Source: JABSOG01 sp041583135 (GTDB lineage Bacteria; Pseudomonadota; Gammaproteobacteria; Enterobacterales; Alteromonadaceae). Taken from it: a DNA stretch of 25,868 nucleotides. A model generated the notes under the pieces. The model was not told the DNA's origin and did not search any database. It saw nothing but the letters and a program-made list of their open reading frames with translations. Both the position numbers and the translations under genes were made by a program. This document shows, piece after piece, positions 25,132 through 25,868 of this stretch (its first letter is position 1; each line of letters starts with the position of its first letter). The stretch lies in contig JBFHGJ010000082.1 in the NCBI GenBank assembly GCA_041583135.1, positions 1-25,868 on the forward strand, read 5' to 3'.

Positions 25132-25698
25132 ATGAAATGTACCAGTTGTAATGTCGGAAACCTAGTTCCGGGCTATCTTGATAACCTGTTTCCTTCACAT
25201 CAGTGTAATCATTGTGGCGGGCATTTTATCATGCTCAACGATTATCTGCACTGGCGCGAACATGTTGATGTCGATGCCTTGATAGCACACGATGATGTCA
25301 CCATCACCGAGCTTGACGATATCAGTGATACCAAAAAAGCACTGCTGTGCCCGGTCACCGGCACCATTATGCTGAAATACCGCATTTCCAAAGACAGTAG
25401 CCATCGGGTTGACTTAAGTCCAAGCATCAATGGTATCTGGCTAGATAAAGGTGAATGGGATCTGATCAAAGCAGCAGGTCTTGCCGATAGCCTCAACAAG
25501 ATCTTTACCGCACCGTTTCAGCGCAAGATACGCGAACAAACCGCCGCAGCCACATTAGAGGCAAGCTATCGTGACCAATTTGGTGATGACGATTATGAAA
25601 AGCTCAAAGAAATACGCACATGGTTAGATGACAGGCAACACCGCAGCCTTATGGTTGCGTATCTGGCTGCCAAAGACCCCTACTCGGCCAGCAGATAA
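25132..25698 (+). CDS. Zinc-ribbon (zf-TFIIB-like) protein with degenerate second ribbon
   Basis: A 188-residue soluble protein, last gene of the flotillin module, 15 bases after the ATPase stop and preceded by GGGAGAG. The first zinc ribbon is complete: C3, C6, C25 and C28 (CNHCGGHF). The second keeps the zf-TFIIB outline (LLCPVTG at 71-77, then INGIWLDKGEWD at 99-110) but only C73 remains of the four expected cysteines, so it probably binds no zinc. The C-terminal 70 residues are helical and charged (AAATLEASYRDQFGDDD and after). Such proteins may act as adaptors; tight spacing implies it serves the ATPase. Function unknown. Confidence 0.75.
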   Translation: MKCTSCNVGNLVPGYLDNLFPSHQCNHCGGHFIMLNDYLHWREHVDVDALIAHDDVTITELDDISDTKKALLCPVTGTIMLKYRISKDSSHRVDLSPSINGIWLDKGEWDLIKAAGLADSLNKIFTAPFQRKIREQTAAATLEASYRDQFGDDDYEKLKEIRTWLDDRQHRSLMVAYLAAKDPYSASR

Positions 25699-25702
25699 AT
25701 TG

Positions 25703-25868
25703 CTAGGTGCGCTTGATGTAACTAACTTGAGCTTCACGTAAGGAAGGGCCGTAGAGCACAGCTATTTTCATCGCTAACTGCCCCAAATTTGTTTGCTTTA
25801 GGCGACTAAAGCGGCGCAAATTTGGATTGTTATCGAAGAAAATATCAGCACTCTCCCGCTTTTCAAAA
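25703..25868 (-). CDS. C-terminal part of an unrecognised minus-strand gene (runs off the window)
   Basis: On the minus strand an open frame enters at the window end and stops at TAG (25703-25705), giving 54 residues with no internal stop; it ends GPSLREAQVSYIKRT. It converges on the zinc-ribbon gene with only four bases between the stop codons, which is plausible bacterial packing. I do not recognise the family. It could be chance, since 55 open codons are not rare, but the alternative is an unexplained noncoding end of 170 bases. No terminator is seen between the two genes. Confidence 0.45.
   Translation of the reverse strand, partial: FEKRESADIFFDNNPNLRRFSRLKQTNLGQLAMKIAVLYGPSLREAQVSYIKRT

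Noticed and set aside
25785..25825. CAAATTTG repeats near the window end as an operator
   Set aside because: The two copies fall in the open minus-strand frame as N-L codon pairs, and both are self-palindromic, so chance similarity is the simpler reading.

Overview
The window looks like chromosomal DNA of a marine-type gammaproteobacterium, most likely of the order Alteromonadales (Shewanella-like). This rests on gene content: the blocks sfsA-dksA-gluQRS-pcnB-folK with panB/panC and miaB-ybeZ-ybeY-corC-lnt keep the order known from Escherichia coli, and the encoded proteins are close in length and motifs to their enterobacterial counterparts. I see no tRNA, rRNA, CRISPR array, insertion sequence or phage gene.

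Layout. 1-827: a 2-oxoglutarate/Fe(II) oxygenase-like protein of unknown substrate. 904-1851: a fructosamine-kinase-fold (type II) homoserine kinase, facing the M17 aminopeptidase pepB (minus strand) across a perfect bidirectional hairpin. 3271-9642: sfsA, dksA, gluQRS, pcnB, folK, panB, panC, covering transcription control by DksA, tRNA(Asp) modification, RNA polyadenylation, folate and pantothenate synthesis, closed by a strong terminator. pcnB has no usable AUG, GUG or UUG at its 5' end and appears to start at AUU, as in E. coli. 9706-10113: a GFA/CENP-V-type zinc protein on the minus strand. 10333-15849: miaB, ybeZ (PhoH-like), ybeY, corC, lnt, covering tRNA thiomethylation, rRNA maturation and quality control, and lipoprotein N-acylation.

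15929-25698 is the accessory and least understood part. A secreted DUF4097 ('toastrack'-like) repeat protein on the minus strand is divergent from a four-gene module: an OB-fold/NfeD-like inner-membrane protein (YqiJ family), a flotillin (YqiK family) with a very long coiled coil, a 1759-residue AAA+ ATPase with a beta-rich N-terminus and coiled-coil middle, and a zinc-ribbon protein whose second ribbon has lost most of its cysteines. The first two genes are a known pair. The coupling to a giant ATPase and a zinc-ribbon protein, next to a DUF4097 protein, suggests a membrane-anchored, ATP-driven machine, perhaps for envelope stress or membrane repair. That function is inference. The window ends in the C-terminal part of an unrecognised minus-strand gene that converges on the module.
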